A stretch of 49,069 bases of DNA, from assembly GCA_016794545.1 (NCBI GenBank), contig JAEUJX010000126.1, forward strand, positions 1-49,069, read 5' to 3'. Positions 48,524 to 49,069 of the stretch are shown piece by piece; position 1 is the stretch's first letter; each line of letters starts with the position of its first letter. The position numbers were made by a program, and so were the translations under genes. This stretch comes from Myxococcales bacterium. GTDB taxonomy: Bacteria; Myxococcota_A; Polyangia; Haliangiales; Haliangiaceae. The notes below the pieces were generated by a model. The model was not told the DNA's origin and did not search any database. It saw only the letters and a list, made by a program, of their open reading frames with translations.

Positions 48524-48536
48524 GCGCGCAGCGGTA

Positions 48537-49069
48537 TCACATGCAGCCGACCGCCGCGACCTGCGTCTGCAGCGCGGCCAGGGACTCGCCGCACGCGCGC
48601 CCCATCTTCGCGACCGCGTCGGGCGGCAGGCGGCTCGTGTTCAGCGACCAGAAGTCGATGGTCTCGCTGCCGAGGCCGTGGCGCTGCTCGAGCGAGAGGC
48701 CCTCGCACGACATCGCGCGCGACACCGCCGTGACGAAGCCGTCGCACTCGGCGATGCCGACCTTCACGTTCGCGAGCCGCGCGACCACGATCGCGAGCGC
48801 CGCGCGGTCGTGATCGACCCCGGCGATCCGCGCGAACAGCGCTTCGCGGGGCTTCGCGGCGACCAGGCCGGCGCACCTGCCGAGGTCGTCGGGGGTCATC
48901 GTCGCGAAGCAATCGATCGCGACGGTCGGCCACGCATCCTCGATGCACAGCGCGCGCATCGGGCCGAGGATCGACTCCTCCGGCGGGCGCACGCCGCGCG
49001 TCGCGCGCTCGAGCCCCGCCGCGGCCTCGCCGCAGCCGCGCGCCGTGTTCTCGATCGTGACCGGCACCG
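48537..49069 (-). CDS. Cys-rich helical protein, unknown (partial)
   Basis: At least 176 residues; the open frame reaches the right edge, so the true start is outside the window. It consists of helical units that each hold a pair of Cys (GCGEAAAGL, RALCIEDAWPTVAIDCF, LGRCAGLVAAK, IAECDGFVTAVSRAMSC, MGRACGESLAALQTQ, VAAVGCM), about eight Cys in the visible part. The spacing suggests a repeat of roughly 40 residues with disulfides between helices. The last residues are GCM. This suggests an exported protein, although the signal peptide cannot be seen. I recognise no family. Probably cotranscribed with the DUF1444-like lipoprotein downstream. Confidence 0.65.
   Translation of the reverse strand, partial: VPVTIENTARGCGEAAAGLERATRGVRPPEESILGPMRALCIEDAWPTVAIDCFATMTPDDLGRCAGLVAAKPREALFARIAGVDHDRAALAIVVARLANVKVGIAECDGFVTAVSRAMSCEGLSLEQRHGLGSETIDFWSLNTSRLPPDAVAKMGRACGESLAALQTQVAAVGCM

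Overview
The window is about 70% GC with a strong G/C third-position bias, and it looks like chromosome from a predatory or soil-dwelling member of the Myxococcota. Three unrelated secreted proteins (23448-25103, 26629-27876, 37146-39452) end in a Cys-containing, transmembrane, Arg-rich tail of the MYXO-CTERM type. There are many lipoproteins, many GTG/TTG starts and many ATGA or GTGA gene overlaps, and signalling genes are dense (PilZ, GGDEF, PP2C, SpoIIE-like, receiver domains). I see no rRNA, tRNA, CRISPR array, transposase, phage or plasmid gene. No gene-free stretch exceeds 300 bases; the longest, 26435-26628, holds a dyad and promoter-like elements.

Layout. 1-6000: a partial TonB-dependent receptor, a large Hsp70-family protein and a carotenoid oxygenase on the minus strand, diverging from a TetR regulator; two matching 21-bp operators sit on the two start codons. 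6000-24000: a signalling and envelope block. It holds a PilZ/receiver protein, a 7TM-GAF-SpoIIE-like protein whose catalytic acids look lost, a pair of SPFH (HflK/HflC-like) membrane proteins, a GAF-like protein, an LVIVD-repeat lipoprotein, a double-receiver protein, a three-gene operon built around an active-looking PP2C phosphatase with a long helical tail, a GAF-PAS-GGEEF diguanylate cyclase overlapping an OmpA/MotB-like protein, and gamma-glutamyltransferase. 23000-28250: a small lipoprotein, a VWA lipoprotein, Xaa-Pro aminopeptidase, a metzincin-like MYXO-CTERM protein with an unusual zinc motif, a clear intrinsic terminator and a YhbY-type RNA-binding protein.

28300-34911 is a complete phosphate-starvation unit, phoB-phoR-phoU-pstS-pstC-pstA-pstB. 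Candidate Pho boxes (GTCAC on an 11-bp grid) lie before phoB and before pstS, each about 10 bp upstream of a -10-like hexamer. 34993-41070 holds two paralogous YfbK-type VWA lipoproteins in inverted orientation, flanking a heparinase II/III-like protein and a TonB-C-domain protein that seems to lack a membrane anchor. 41220-49069 is mainly lipoproteins and unknown exported proteins, plus a thiolase.

The best-supported points of novelty are: the operator-on-start-codon TetR/carotenoid oxygenase/Hsp70 unit, the PP2C operon with two uncharacterised helical partners, the degenerate SpoIIE-like receptor, the inverted VWA paralogues around a polysaccharide-lyase-like gene, and the QExxHxxGxxH metzincin variant. 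I found no complete new defence or mobile system. Assignments rest on reading translated sequence and motifs by eye; no database search was possible.
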